DNA of 64,000 bases from Bacillota bacterium (GCA_023415055.1 JAEZLZ010000068.1:1-64000), one strand, 5' to 3'. Positions 1-9,658 are shown, numbered from the stretch's first letter. The notes: generated by a model not told the origin, from the letters alone. Made by a program: numbers and translations.

Positions 1-1864
1 GTCCGACACAGATCAAATTACTCCACAAAGTGAGTCTCTTAGTACCGAAATAGCTCTCCATATACCAGTTTCTCAATTCCACCTTACGGGTTATCCCCAT
101 GGAAGCATGGAAATTTTCGTTATCGCCGACGTTCTCTCCTGCCATATACATCGGAACTCTGCGGCGTTTATCTCCTTTATAGATCGGAATAAAGCTGATG
201 GGAAGAATGAGCAGTGCACTGAGCATATAAAGCATGATCTTAACATCACTTGTCCCAATCGGAACTAAGGCTTCTGTATGGAACAGGAAGGTCAGATAGG
301 GAATTAAAGCATATTTCGAAATTAACGGAAATCCAAAGCAGGAAATAACTACAAGGATTGCATGTATCGTAATCGGAATTTCTTCATCCTTACGGAAGGT
401 TTGTTTTGTATGGTTCTTAACGTTAGCATTGGATACCAGCTTACCCATCCACTTGGACCAATAGAACAAGGTAGCCGCACTCCCGTATGCAAGAATAATT
501 ACGATAAGTATATTATTCGAATCTATAAATGCCTTCATTGCAACCCATTTTGATATCAGCATTCCGAAGGGCGCTAAGAACATTCCCGCAATACCAATCA
601 TCATATAGAGTGACAGCTTTCTTGAGACATCAAGAAGGATATCCATATCCTCCACATTTCTGCTTCCGATCTGGTGCTCGATAGAGCCGACACAGATGAA
701 TAAGAGAGATTTGGATACTGCATGGAATATAACAAGCAGGATTGCTGCCCACAGTGATTCCTGTGTACCGATGCTTGCACAGATTACAATCAGCCCAAGA
801 TTCGCCAATGTAGAGTAAGCAAGTATCTTCTTTGCATCACTTTGCGAGATAGCCATCAGGGAACAGGCCAAAAACGTTACCCCACCCACTAAAGTTACGA
901 TTCTGCCTACCGAAGAGGTACCAAGCAACGGAGCAAGCCGTATGATTAAATACACTCCAGCCTTTACCATCGTCGCAGAATGCAGTAATGCAGAGGATGG
1001 TGTGGGTGCTACCATTGCACCGAGCAGCCAGGATGAGAAGGGTAATTGCGCTGATTTTGTCAGTGCCGCAAAGGATAATAGGAATACCGGTATCAATACC
1101 ATTGCCTCCGGTTTCATATCAATCAGAACCGATAATTCCAGCGTCTTAAAATTCATTCCGATGAAAACAATGGCACAGGCAAAAGCAAGACCGCCGCCAA
1201 GATTAATCACCAGAGCTCGGAAGGAATTTTTCTTTGCTTCCTTCGTCTTTGTATATCCGATTAAAAGGAAGGAACAAAGCGTAGTAATCTCCCAGCAAAA
1301 ATACAGCCAGGTCAGATTATTGCTTAATACCAGACCAAACATAGCGGATAAGAAGAGGAATAGTACCGACATAAAATAATTCTTTCTTACGGGATAATCC
1401 TCATGATGGTAATGATACCATTTCATGTAACCGATTGCATAAATACAGATCAAACTGCCTACGATACCGATGATTAATACCATAATGGCTGTAAGCTTAT
1501 CAAAAACAATACTGTTTGCTACTGTTATATCATGCTTTTGCGAGAACTCAAACCATAAAATCAATGGGGTTTGAATGGCCGAAAAAACAGATACAAGATA
1601 CTTTTTGTTTTTGATACCGATGATAATAATGAATAATGCGATTGCCCCTTCGAGGACAGCGATTATGTAATCGATGATCTCCTCGTGAGGAAAATTGAAG
1701 GCAATTCCCTTCCTAAAGTACAGGAATACAACTGTCAAGGTTATTACAGCGGTAATCACAGCACTGATTCGCACAACCATATCCCGCGCCGGGTCCGACT
1801 TCACTATTCGAACAAGAAGCGCTGCTATGATTGGGAATAAGATTAATCCTGAAATAGCATACAT
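1..1864 (-). CDS. NuoL/EchA-like proton-translocating membrane subunit (partial, runs off left edge)
   Basis: I translated this gene by hand from the reverse strand. It is open from an ATG at 1862-1864 to the window edge, about 621 residues, so the C-terminus is missing. The ATG follows an AAGGTG ribosome binding site 8 nt upstream. The protein is almost entirely hydrophobic helices with complex I L-subunit/antiporter signatures: a WEITTLCSFLLIGY block, ALTKSAQLPFSSWLLGAM, and PTPSSALLHSATMVKAGVYL, the conserved proton-channel segment. This family pumps protons (or Na+) in complex I, Ech-type membrane hydrogenases and Mrp antiporters. The partner subunits that would decide between these lie left of the window. 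Membership of the family is firm; the specific complex is undecided. Confidence 0.85.
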   Translation of the reverse strand, partial: MYAISGLILFPIIAALLVRIVKSDPARDMVVRISAVITAVITLTVVFLYFRKGIAFNFPHEEIIDYIIAVLEGAIALFIIIIGIKNKKYLVSVFSAIQTPLILWFEFSQKHDITVANSIVFDKLTAIMVLIIGIVGSLICIYAIGYMKWYHYHHEDYPVRKNYFMSVLFLFLSAMFGLVLSNNLTWLYFCWEITTLCSFLLIGYTKTKEAKKNSFRALVINLGGGLAFACAIVFIGMNFKTLELSVLIDMKPEAMVLIPVFLLSFAALTKSAQLPFSSWLLGAMVAPTPSSALLHSATMVKAGVYLIIRLAPLLGTSSVGRIVTLVGGVTFLACSLMAISQSDAKKILAYSTLANLGLIVICASIGTQESLWAAILLVIFHAVSKSLLFICVGSIEHQIGSRNVEDMDILLDVSRKLSLYMMIGIAGMFLAPFGMLISKWVAMKAFIDSNNILIVIILAYGSAATLFYWSKWMGKLVSNANVKNHTKQTFRKDEEIPITIHAILVVISCFGFPLISKYALIPYLTFLFHTEALVPIGTSDVKIMLYMLSALLILPISFIPIYKGDKRRRVPMYMAGENVGDNENFHASMGITRKVELRNWYMESYFGTKRLTLWSNLICVG

Positions 1865-2248
1865 ACTCACGTCACCTTACTTATATTATTTGGCAAAAAA
1901 AAATCAACAGCGCAAGAGGATATCAGCCCACTCGACACCTCTCTGCATCATTGACAAACCTTATGTATTATAGCACCGTAGTATTTCATAAGCAACCATT
2001 GTTATTTTATTGACAAACCATCTATATTTCATTATTTGGGGGCTTGTCCCTTATTTCCTACTGATTCGGTCTGAAAATAATTTTACTACTTCTAATGTAA
2101 CTAAACAAGTTAATATCCTATAAAGATTATTGTCAGATCACCTAGTCTTTCCCATATTGCAGCTCCCGCTTATCTTTCTGTCAGTAGCAGCTGCAACAGA
2201 TTAAATTCAATAAAGATAAGAATATAGTATCCATAAATTAGATTTTAC

Positions 2249-2277
2249 TTGATAATCTGAATAATAGGTTATATAAT
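2249..2277 (+). promoter_or_regulatory. Sigma-A promoter of the serS transcript
   Basis: A TTGATA -35 box (2249-2254) and a TATAAT -10 box (2272-2277) are separated by exactly 17 nt, about 30 nt before the first stem of the T-box leader. The rest of 1865-2248 holds no gene I can support. It must also contain the upstream region of the minus-strand gene starting at 1864. Confidence 0.75.
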
Positions 2278-2309
2278 AAGTAAAAATACATCATAACTTC
2301 CTTTTTTAC

Positions 2310-2556
2310 AGGTTTTTATGGTATCCAGCGATGATAAAAGCTACGATTTATGAATTTCTTCAGAGAGCCGGTGGTTGGTGTGAACCGGTGAACGAGTAAA
2401 TCCTTCCACTTTTGGAGCTGTCGGTGATAAACCGAAAGGCTAGTACCCTTTATCGTACTTATGAGTGGCTGAAGATGTTCTTCAGCAATTTGGGTGGCAA
2501 CGCGGATTCCTTTCGTCCCATATATTTGTATGGGCTGGAGGAATTTTTTTATTGTA
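2310..2556 (+). promoter_or_regulatory. T-box leader (tRNA-Ser responsive) of serS
   Basis: The stretch has the T-box order: a stem I region with AGAGAGCCGGTGG and GTGAACCGG (about 2363-2390), a TCC serine codon at 2405-2407 that is a plausible specifier, GGAGCTG after it, then the T-box sequence with GGGTGGCAACGCGG near 2491-2505. It is followed by a terminator hairpin (CCCATA paired with TATGGG, about 2507-2543) and a run of seven T (2544-2550). Uncharged tRNA-Ser would stabilise the antiterminator and allow serS transcription. The T-box itself is clear. The specifier position is my reading; another TCC lies 4 nt upstream. Confidence 0.9.
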
Positions 2557-2677
2557 TCATTTACTTTCCCATACAGAGTCATTTTAAGCACGATGAACAT
2601 GCAGCAAGTCTGATCGCAATTATGCAATCAGAGCAAAAATTATGAAGCGCCGCGTGGTCGGCAGAATGGAGGCAACC

Positions 2678-3955
2678 ATGTTAGATTTAAAATTTGTAAG
2701 AGAAAATCCCGAAGTAGTAAAACAGAATATCCGTAACAAATTTCAGGATAATAAGCTTCCCTTAGTGGATGAAGTTATTGCACTGGATGTGGAAAGCAGA
2801 GCTGCCAAGACTGAGGCTGACAATTTAAGATTTGAACGTAACAAATTATCCAAGGAAATTGGGGCTTTGATGGGTCAAGGTAAAAAGGAGGAAGCAGAGG
2901 AGGTAAAGAAACGCGTTACAGCTGATTCCGAAAGACTCGCCGAACTGGAAGCTAAGGAGACGGAGCTGGAAGAAAGAATCAAGAAGATCATGATGACTAT
3001 TCCAAACATCATCGATCCTAGTGTACCGATCGGTAAAGATGACAGTGAAAATGTCGAAGTACAGCGTTACGGCGAACCGTTTGTACCTGCTTTCGAGATT
3101 CCTTATCATACTGAGATCATGGAGAAACTGAACGGTATCGATCTTGACAGTGCCAGAAAGGTTGCTGGTAACGGCTTCTATTACCTGATGGGTAACATTG
3201 CCAGATTGCATTCCGCAGTAATCTCCTATGCAAGAGATTTTATGATTGATCGTGGTTTTACTTATTGTATTCCTCCGTTTATGATTCGAAGCGAAGTAGT
3301 AACCGGTGTTATGAGCTTTGCAGAGATGGATGCGATGATGTATAAGATCGAAGGCGAAGATTTGTACCTGATCGGAACCAGTGAGCATTCTATGATCGGT
3401 AAATACATTGATACTATCGTTCCCGAGGATACACTTCCCCATGCTCTTACCAGCTACTCTCCCTGCTTCCGTAAAGAAAAAGGAGCACATGGTCTTGAAG
3501 AAAGAGGTGTATACCGAATTCATCAATTCGAAAAGCAGGAAATGATTGTTGTATGTAAACCTGAGGATAGTATGGCTTGGTTCGATAAGCTATGGCAGAA
3601 TACAGTTGATCTCTTCCGTACGCTAGATATCCCGGTAAGAACCTTAGAGTGCTGTTCCGGTGACCTGGCTGACCTGAAGGTAAAATCCGTGGATGTAGAA
3701 GCATGGTCTCCGAGACAGAAGAAATACTTTGAGGTAGGCAGCTGCTCCAATCTCGGTGATGCACAGGCCAGACGCCTTAAGATCCGTGTAGTTGGCGAAG
3801 GCGGTAAGTACTTTGCACACACCTTGAATAATACTGTGGTAGCTCCTCCCAGAATGCTGATTGCATTCTTAGAGAATAACCTGAACGAAGATGGTTCCGT
3901 GAATATCCCGGTTGCACTACAGCCCTACATGGGTGGTCTCAAGGTAATAAAATAA
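2678..3955 (+). CDS. serS: Serine--tRNA ligase
   Basis: This cytoplasmic class II synthetase charges tRNA-Ser with serine. I chose the ATG at 2678 because GGAGG lies just before it and it gives the usual 425 residues; an in-frame ATG at 2642 has no binding site. The N-terminal ~110 residues form the coiled-coil arm typical of SerRS (KTEADNLRFERNKLSKEIG). Motif 2 is CFRKEKGAHGLEERGVYR, followed by HQFEKQEM, and motif 3 is EVGSCSNLGDAQARRL. The motif 2 loop differs from the common FRxEAGxxGRDTRG form, which points to a divergent SerRS clade. It stands alone, controlled by the T-box upstream and ended by the hairpin at 3994-4041. Confidence 0.96.
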   Translation: MLDLKFVRENPEVVKQNIRNKFQDNKLPLVDEVIALDVESRAAKTEADNLRFERNKLSKEIGALMGQGKKEEAEEVKKRVTADSERLAELEAKETELEERIKKIMMTIPNIIDPSVPIGKDDSENVEVQRYGEPFVPAFEIPYHTEIMEKLNGIDLDSARKVAGNGFYYLMGNIARLHSAVISYARDFMIDRGFTYCIPPFMIRSEVVTGVMSFAEMDAMMYKIEGEDLYLIGTSEHSMIGKYIDTIVPEDTLPHALTSYSPCFRKEKGAHGLEERGVYRIHQFEKQEMIVVCKPEDSMAWFDKLWQNTVDLFRTLDIPVRTLECCSGDLADLKVKSVDVEAWSPRQKKYFEVGSCSNLGDAQARRLKIRVVGEGGKYFAHTLNNTVVAPPRMLIAFLENNLNEDGSVNIPVALQPYMGGLKVIK

Positions 3956-3993
3956 AGATCACTTGTAGAGATATATCTCATAACACACATTAA

Positions 3994-4041
3994 CAAACAA
4001 AGGTGCAGCTGCAAATATATATGCAGCCGCACCTTTGTTTA
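3994..4041. terminator. Convergent bidirectional terminator
   Basis: A long hairpin (AAACAAAGGTGC and GCTGCA paired with TGCAGC and GCACCTTTGTTT, one mismatch) lies between the end of serS and the end of the minus-strand gene at 4045. The A-rich and T-rich flanks fit termination in both directions. Confidence 0.85.
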
Positions 4042-4044
4042 TTG

Positions 4045-5223
4045 TTATCTCCAGCCATCCAGCTTTCCTTCAAATACCCAATATGAGGGAAAGGAAAGGT
4101 GGAGCAGCCGGATCACGGTCGTATTTTTGTTCTCGCAAAGAATCATAGATAGCCGAACAGGATATGATTGATTTTCACCAATGCTAATCTCCTTCAAAAG
4201 ATAGGTAATCCGTCTCTGAATCATAAATATCTTTTTTTCTACCGATGCTTCACTCTCCGTCAACTTCTTAAGTATCTGCACAGTTTGCTCCACTTCATCC
4301 TCTTCCTTATGCTCACTATGTAGTACTCCGGTAACCGTAATCCAGGTAAGGTTCTCTTCTTTTGTCACGATAGCCTGTTCTGTAGACAGTGAGAGCTTAT
4401 TCTTGTGAAAACCGCTGAAAAACTCTCTTGCCTGTTTAAAATTTGAATAATCTTTATGATCCGGTCCGACGATGAGAAAATCCGATGTATGAAACCATCG
4501 TTTTATCACTTCATCCGTAATTTTATCCTGTCCAAATAAGGTTTGTTCTAACTCCTGCATAAATCGCTTTTCATTCTCTGTCAGATCATTTAAGTTATGT
4601 TCCGAGACCATGGCATTCTGTTTCTCATATGCCTGTACATAATCCTTCGAAGCCTCCAGTCGTTCATCCGGATAATCGGCAACCGGTATGGAAAAATGCT
4701 GCTGAACAAACCTCCATTTTTTACCTGTCTTTTTCAGTACTCCCGACAGACATATCGGCCATAGATATTCTCTCTTCTTATCCTCCCGTTGATGATAAGT
4801 CAGCGTCAATGCCCAGTTAAGGAAGGTCAGTTTCTGCTTTGCGGTTAATTCCGGTTCATCCAACTTCTTCCGAATAAAATTAAGATAGCTTTCATAACGC
4901 TCTGTTGTATCCTCAAAGCTGTATTTTACGGTACCCTCCGTTAAGATCCATGCTATATCCTGCTCTATATTTATATACGGATTTTCGGTATTTAACCGGA
5001 CATCACCCCAATAAGTCCAATCATCTCTGATTAATTCAACAATTCGTTCTCTTCCCAGGAACAGTTCTCCGGTCCCCGTACCAAGTACATAAGCATGCTC
5101 AGAGTAGAACTCCTCTGTAAAACTTACAGCTTCTTCTGCGTCCCGATGTGTATAGCCTTCCTGAAAATGCTCTAATATACTTTTGATCTGATATAAATCC
5201 CGACCAGTGTTACCCAATTCCAT
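4045..5223 (-). CDS. Protein with two SnoaL/NTF2-like domains
   Basis: The protein has 392 residues from the ATG at 5223. An upstream in-frame start at 5289 would overlap the preceding gene, and AAGAGG lies directly before 5223. There is no signal peptide or membrane segment. The N-terminal ~170 residues look like a SnoaL_3/NTF2-like fold: a leading helix with HFQEGYTHRDAEEAVSFTEEFYS, then strands ending WRFVQQHFSIPVA. A second, weaker copy begins around residue 235 (ITDEVIKRWFHTSDFLIVGPDH). Such proteins are often found as ligand-binding or ketosteroid-isomerase-like modules. No catalytic residues can be assigned. It lies 22 nt behind the DUF1801 gene, so the two are probably cotranscribed. 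Confidence 0.7.
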   Translation of the reverse strand: MELGNTGRDLYQIKSILEHFQEGYTHRDAEEAVSFTEEFYSEHAYVLGTGTGELFLGRERIVELIRDDWTYWGDVRLNTENPYINIEQDIAWILTEGTVKYSFEDTTERYESYLNFIRKKLDEPELTAKQKLTFLNWALTLTYHQREDKKREYLWPICLSGVLKKTGKKWRFVQQHFSIPVADYPDERLEASKDYVQAYEKQNAMVSEHNLNDLTENEKRFMQELEQTLFGQDKITDEVIKRWFHTSDFLIVGPDHKDYSNFKQAREFFSGFHKNKLSLSTEQAIVTKEENLTWITVTGVLHSEHKEEDEVEQTVQILKKLTESEASVEKKIFMIQRRITYLLKEISIGENQSYPVRLSMILCENKNTTVIRLLHLSFPSYWVFEGKLDGWR

Positions 5224-5245
5224 CACCTCTTTCAAGCTGATTCTT

Positions 5246-5602
5246 TTATTTCTTCTTATTGCGGCTCTCCTCCAGACGATATAGAACAATTCTACGTATT
5301 AGCTCATATGGCATCGGCTGATCGAGAGGAAATTGTACTGAGCCCTTAGCACCCTTATATTTGCTAAGTTCCTCCTGAAATGCCTCAATTCCGCTTGGTG
5401 TCGGATAGAAGCCTATGTGCTTCTTAAAAGCAGCAAAATGCACCAAATTACCGTTCAAATAGAAGGTAGGCATCTGATAGCTGATCTTCTCTGTTGCTTC
5501 GGGCACTAGTTCCTTTATGATGTTTCTGATATTATTCAGAATAATTTGTATCTCCTGTGGAAAGGTTGCAATATATTCGTCAATTGTTGTGTACTCAGCC
5601 AT
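5246..5602 (-). CDS. DUF1801 (YdhG-like) small protein
   Basis: This is a 118-residue cytoplasmic protein. The ATG at 5602 is preceded by AAGGAG about 11 nt upstream; an in-frame GTG at 5614 sits directly against that site and is unlikely. The sequence has the family hallmarks: TIDEYIATFPQEIQIILNNIR at the N-terminus, ATEKISYQMPTFYLNGN in the middle, then HIGFYPTPSGIEAF and a final KGSVQFPLDQPMP. The family is widespread in Firmicutes, and its biochemical role is unsettled (an iron-chaperone-like fold has been suggested). It sits between a chemoreceptor gene and the SnoaL-like gene. Confidence 0.85.
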   Translation of the reverse strand: MAEYTTIDEYIATFPQEIQIILNNIRNIIKELVPEATEKISYQMPTFYLNGNLVHFAAFKKHIGFYPTPSGIEAFQEELSKYKGAKGSVQFPLDQPMPYELIRRIVLYRLEESRNKKK

Positions 5603-5641
5603 AATAATCCTCACTCCTTGGATCCTATCGTTGTACTTTTG

Positions 5642-7315
5642 CTAAATAGTGAATCTTCCGACCAGCTTCTCCAACTCTGCCGCTATTATCTCCAGTTTGC
5701 CCGCAGCACTTGTTGCATGTTCAATCGTATTCAACTGCTGCTCTAGAGAAGAAGCGATCTCCTGAGTTGATGAAGTGGTCTCCTCTGCAATTGCAGAAAT
5801 ACTCTCTATGGCACCCACCACCTCATTCTTATCATGATTAACTTTATTTATACTATCAATCATAGTCTGAATTTCCCGAATAATATGGACTATAGACTGA
5901 TCAATCCGGCGGAAAGCCTCTTCTGTTTCCTTCGATACCTTTGTGGTTTTAATAATGACCTCTGAACCTTGATCAACATAGACTTGTGTCTCATTGATTG
6001 CCGTACTTACTTCCTCAACGATTTTCTCAATTCCGTCAATCGAGTATGCGGTCTGCTCCGACAGTTTGCTTATTTCCTTAGCTACTACAGCAAAACCTTT
6101 ACCGCTCTCTCCTGCCCTTGCACTTTCTATCATAGCATTGAGAGCCAGAAGCTTCGTCTGATCCGAGATATTTTTGATAACATCGGTAATTACTGTAATT
6201 GCATCTGATTTCTGACCCAGTATATCAACCATATCCTTTATTTTCAAAGTGACCTGTTCATTTGCTGAAACAGCCTCTAACAGGCTGCCAATATTACTTA
6301 AGCCGGTTTCATTAGCCTGCCTGGTCCGGGTAATGCTGTCCCTCATCCCATCCGCACGCTGTGAGATCATAGTAATCTCATTCGCCAACGTATTCAGCCG
6401 TTCAAAGCCTTCTACAGAATTAGTTGCCAACGAAGTAGAGGCGTTTGCCAACTCTCCTGTGGCTCTCGCGATTCCTTCGGCCATTGTCGAAGTTTCGCTA
6501 CAGATTGAATTCAGACTTTGAGAGCTCTGTGCCACACTGCCCGCGCTTTGACTAATATCACTTACCATACTTCTCAGGGTTTGCTGCATTTCATTCATAG
6601 CTTTACCCATCACACCGATTTCATCCTTACGATCACTTGCAAATCCAACGGTAAAGTCACCTTCAGCAAAGGCCTTCAGTCTATCGGACATCATTGTTAT
6701 GGGGCGTATAATCCTTCTTGCCGTACCAACTGCAGCTCCCATCGCAATCAGCATAATTGCCAAGGATAAAAGTATAGTTTGTATTATCGCCTGTCGGATC
6801 TGTTTATACATGCTATCCAGAGAGATTCCGAGATTCAGAGCTCCCTTTATCTCATCGTTCAGTTCAAAATCCGTGGATACATTATAGACCTTCTCACCGC
6901 CCTCAGTCGTAATTATCTGTCCCAAAGTAGTCTGTTGCTCCAGAACCTCACTTACGTCTCCCTTTGACGTCGCTGAGGAAGCCGCATCAGCACCGTTACC
7001 CGTACCGTCATCCGTTAATACATCATTGGATACAATAACCTGAGCACTTTCATCAGAGAGGGAAACATAGACAATATTTGCATTACTGTCTTCCTTTATC
7101 TTCTTAAATACCTCCTGAAGAGCATCCAGACGTGTAATCTGTTCCTCCTTGATGTCCCTCTTTATATTGTGAATCAAGGTGGAACCATCACTCTTCATCT
7201 GACTAGTTGCAGATTGATAGATTTCATAATAGGATACTCCCATTAAGCATGCACAGCAGAGAGCAATAAGTAGTAATATGACTGCCAGCATTCTTCCTGT
7301 TAACGATTTGAACAC
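5642..7315 (-). CDS. Methyl-accepting chemotaxis protein
   Basis: The product is a membrane chemoreceptor of 557 residues. I chose the GTG at 7315 because AAGGGGG lies 8 nt upstream. A TTG at 7384 and an ATG at 7351 extend the frame but lack a binding site. Order: a transmembrane helix (residues ~8-28), an extracytoplasmic sensor of about 150 residues, a second helix (IIQTILLSLAIMLIAMGAAV), a HAMP domain (RRIIRPITMMSDRLKAFAEG), then the signalling coiled coil. The conserved hairpin tip includes LLALNAMIESARAGESGKGF. The ligand is unknown. No che genes are adjacent. The gene ends 39 nt before the DUF1801 start. Confidence 0.95.
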   Translation of the reverse strand: MFKSLTGRMLAVILLLIALCCACLMGVSYYEIYQSATSQMKSDGSTLIHNIKRDIKEEQITRLDALQEVFKKIKEDSNANIVYVSLSDESAQVIVSNDVLTDDGTGNGADAASSATSKGDVSEVLEQQTTLGQIITTEGGEKVYNVSTDFELNDEIKGALNLGISLDSMYKQIRQAIIQTILLSLAIMLIAMGAAVGTARRIIRPITMMSDRLKAFAEGDFTVGFASDRKDEIGVMGKAMNEMQQTLRSMVSDISQSAGSVAQSSQSLNSICSETSTMAEGIARATGELANASTSLATNSVEGFERLNTLANEITMISQRADGMRDSITRTRQANETGLSNIGSLLEAVSANEQVTLKIKDMVDILGQKSDAITVITDVIKNISDQTKLLALNAMIESARAGESGKGFAVVAKEISKLSEQTAYSIDGIEKIVEEVSTAINETQVYVDQGSEVIIKTTKVSKETEEAFRRIDQSIVHIIREIQTMIDSINKVNHDKNEVVGAIESISAIAEETTSSTQEIASSLEQQLNTIEHATSAAGKLEIIAAELEKLVGRFTI

Positions 7316-7738
7316 AAAATATTCCCCCTTAGATATTATAGTTTTATCCATGCGCTTTAACACTTCTGAAAATACTCTTATCAATCCTCGTATAATTTTC
7401 GTATCACAGGCATCGAGTAAAACATGTTTATTATAAAGGATAATATATAAATAGTAAAGAATGGCTGCATTTTTATCGAAAACTACGAAACCTTAGAAAA
7501 ATACCCAATCCGACCCTTTAGAATTGCTACAGCCAAAGCATCGAAATTCCTTTCTTTCATTCGAAAATATAATGATAAAGCCAAATGGAAAATAAAAAGG
7601 GAAGAATTAGTCTATAGCCTAATTCTTCCCTTTGTCTGATGCATGTATTTTAATAAAGCACGTTCTTAATAATCATTCACTTCTGACTTCACACACTAAT
7701 CTCTGTTTACATTTGTGCCGGGGATAGCACTAAACTGC
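7316..7738. other. Intergenic region without a gene
   Basis: This 420-base stretch holds the upstream region of the chemoreceptor and the terminator of the ABC permease gene (7594-7634). I see no coding sequence or known RNA in the rest. Confidence 0.6.
7594..7634 (-). terminator. Terminator after the ABC permease gene
   Basis: A perfect 15-bp stem (AAAGGGAAGAATTAG with its complement) with a short loop. Read on the minus strand it is followed by a T-rich tract. It lies about 105 nt past the permease stop and ends the 9648-7739 unit. Confidence 0.85.
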
Positions 7739-8911
7739 TTATTCGCTTCGTAGTGCATCAATCGGATTCAATTTTGCTGCTTTATTTGCAGGCATATAGC
7801 CAAAGCAGATACCGATACCGGCAGATACACCAAAGGCCAGAAGAATTGCTCCTGCTGTCGGTGCTGCTTCAATACCGAAGGCTTTACCAAGGGCATTGGT
7901 GGCAATACTGCCGATAATAATACCTATTATGCCTCCGGTGGTACTGATTGTAATCGCTTCAATCACAAATTGGGACATGATATCCCTTTTCTTTGCACCG
8001 AGAGATTTACGAATACCAATTTCTTTTGTCCTCTCTACTACGGATACCAGCATGATATTCATGATACCGATACCGGCAACCAACAAGGATATTCCTGCGA
8101 TACCTCCGAGCACGGCAGATAACATAGTAGTCATTTGATTAATCATATCAAGAAGCTCCGTCATACTGTTTACCTGATATAGCTCTTCGTTCTTCATGAT
8201 TCCATAGAGATAATTATCTAATAGAACCTTCGCCTGTTCCGAATAATCCGTATCCGTAGTTGCAAAGGTGTAGCTGGAGATATCCGAGGATTGGGATAGT
8301 CTGGTTGCTGTCGAATAAGGAATATAGATCCGATCATCCTTGGAGCCTTCCTCTGAATCGGCTTGTTCTTCCTGAATACCAACGATCTTGAATATCTTCC
8401 CCTTAATCTTAATTGTATCGCCTATATTCACCTTACCATCAAACAGTTCATCTGCTACATAGGTACCGATTACACAGGCATCATACCGGTTTGCAATATC
8501 CGCATAATGGATAAATCGTCCGGAGGATAATTCCAGAGCATTAATCTCCATATAATCCTCACCGACGCCGATGACGGAGGTTGTCATGGAGGTACTGCCG
8601 TTCTTAACGGTATAGTTAGCGGATACATTCGGAGTAACTCCGATGAAAATGTCGTCATGCTCCTTTGCAAAAGCGTACACATCTTCCACATCTACCTTAC
8701 GGGTATCCGTACTGAAGACGGATACAGTAACCATGTTCGTACCCATATCAGCAAAGGAGTCCACCAGATAGTTCGTTACACCGGTGACCAGTCCAAGTAA
8801 TGTAATAACGGAAGCTACACCTATGATCATACCTAACATAGTGAGAAAGGAACGCATCTTGCTTCCCAGGATGCTTTTTAGCGCTAATTTCCATGCTTGG
8901 TTGAATTTCAT
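7739..8911 (-). CDS. MacB-type ABC transporter permease (FtsX family)
   Basis: The 390-residue membrane protein has MacB topology: an N-terminal helix (MLGMIIGVASVITLLGLVTG), a large extracytoplasmic MacB_PCD-like domain (residues ~40-260), then three helices in a C-terminal FtsX domain. VVERTKEIGIRKSLGAKK is the cytoplasmic coupling segment typical of the family. MacB-type transporters do not pass substrate through their membrane part; they use ATP hydrolysis for mechanical work on an adaptor outside. The start overlaps the end of the ATPase gene by 4 nt, so the two are translationally coupled and together form the transporter with the adaptor at 9659-11461. Confidence 0.93.
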   Translation of the reverse strand: MKFNQAWKLALKSILGSKMRSFLTMLGMIIGVASVITLLGLVTGVTNYLVDSFADMGTNMVTVSVFSTDTRKVDVEDVYAFAKEHDDIFIGVTPNVSANYTVKNGSTSMTTSVIGVGEDYMEINALELSSGRFIHYADIANRYDACVIGTYVADELFDGKVNIGDTIKIKGKIFKIVGIQEEQADSEEGSKDDRIYIPYSTATRLSQSSDISSYTFATTDTDYSEQAKVLLDNYLYGIMKNEELYQVNSMTELLDMINQMTTMLSAVLGGIAGISLLVAGIGIMNIMLVSVVERTKEIGIRKSLGAKKRDIMSQFVIEAITISTTGGIIGIIIGSIATNALGKAFGIEAAPTAGAILLAFGVSAGIGICFGYMPANKAAKLNPIDALRSE

Positions 8912-9648
8912 AGCTGCACCTGCTTCCTGTACTCCTCGACAGATCCGTCAAAAGTAATCTTACCATCCTTCAAGGTAACAATCCTCTCTGCTTCCTCTGC
9001 AATGGAGCGATCATGAGTGATCAGTACAATTGTATTGCCTTCCTCATTCAGCTGCTTGAGAAAGTCCAGCAGCTCACGGCTCGTTCGGGAATCCAATGCT
9101 CCGGTAGGTTCATCTGCCAGAATGAGAGATGGTTTTCCAACCAGTGCTCTTGCTACCGCACCTCTTTGCTGCTGACCGCCGGAGAGCTGACTCGGAAAGT
9201 TTCTCCACTTATCCTCAATTCCGACACGCTTTAATGCTTCCATCGCTAACTGTTTTCTCTCTCGCTTATGAATACCGGCATATAATAGCGGAAGCTCAAC
9301 ATTCTCTAAAAGGTTCTGTTTTGTGAGGAGATTATACTGCTGAAAGATAAAGCCTATCGTCTTATTACGTACCTCTGCCAGTGCATCACTCTTCATCTTA
9401 CTGACATCGATCCCCTTTAAGATATATTGCCCTGAGGTCGGAACATCAAGTGCACCGATGATATTCATGATTGTTGATTTACCGCTGCCACTCTTTCCAA
9501 CAATAGCTACAAACTCTCCCTCCATGATTTCGAGATTGATTCCGTCGTTGGCACGAACCTCGGCAGTACCCATCTTATATATTTTATAAATATCGATGAG
9601 CCGAATCAGAGGCACTTTTGTTTTATCATATATCTGCTCATTTATCAT
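8908..9648 (-). CDS. MacB/LolD-type ABC transporter ATP-binding protein
   Basis: The protein has 246 residues from the ATG at 9648, which is preceded by AGGAGG; the frame is open further upstream but overlaps the adaptor gene. It shows a Walker A motif (GKSGSGKST), Q-loop (FIFQQYNLL), signature LSGGQQQR, Walker B (LILADEPTGALD) and switch histidine (LITHD). The sequence type matches ATPases paired with MacB-like permeases. It starts 10 nt after the adaptor stop and overlaps the permease start, so adaptor, ATPase and permease form one unit. Confidence 0.95.
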   Translation of the reverse strand: MINEQIYDKTKVPLIRLIDIYKIYKMGTAEVRANDGINLEIMEGEFVAIVGKSGSGKSTIMNIIGALDVPTSGQYILKGIDVSKMKSDALAEVRNKTIGFIFQQYNLLTKQNLLENVELPLLYAGIHKRERKQLAMEALKRVGIEDKWRNFPSQLSGGQQQRGAVARALVGKPSLILADEPTGALDSRTSRELLDFLKQLNEEGNTIVLITHDRSIAEEAERIVTLKDGKITFDGSVEEYRKQVQL

Positions 9649-9658
9649 ACCTTGCCTC

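Noticed and set aside
942..1379. Plus-strand 145-residue frame
   Set aside because: It is opposite the clear NuoL-like coding frame on the minus strand and resembles no protein.
2846..3526. Minus-strand 226-residue frame within serS
   Set aside because: It is a shadow of serS; the plus frame carries all SerRS motifs.
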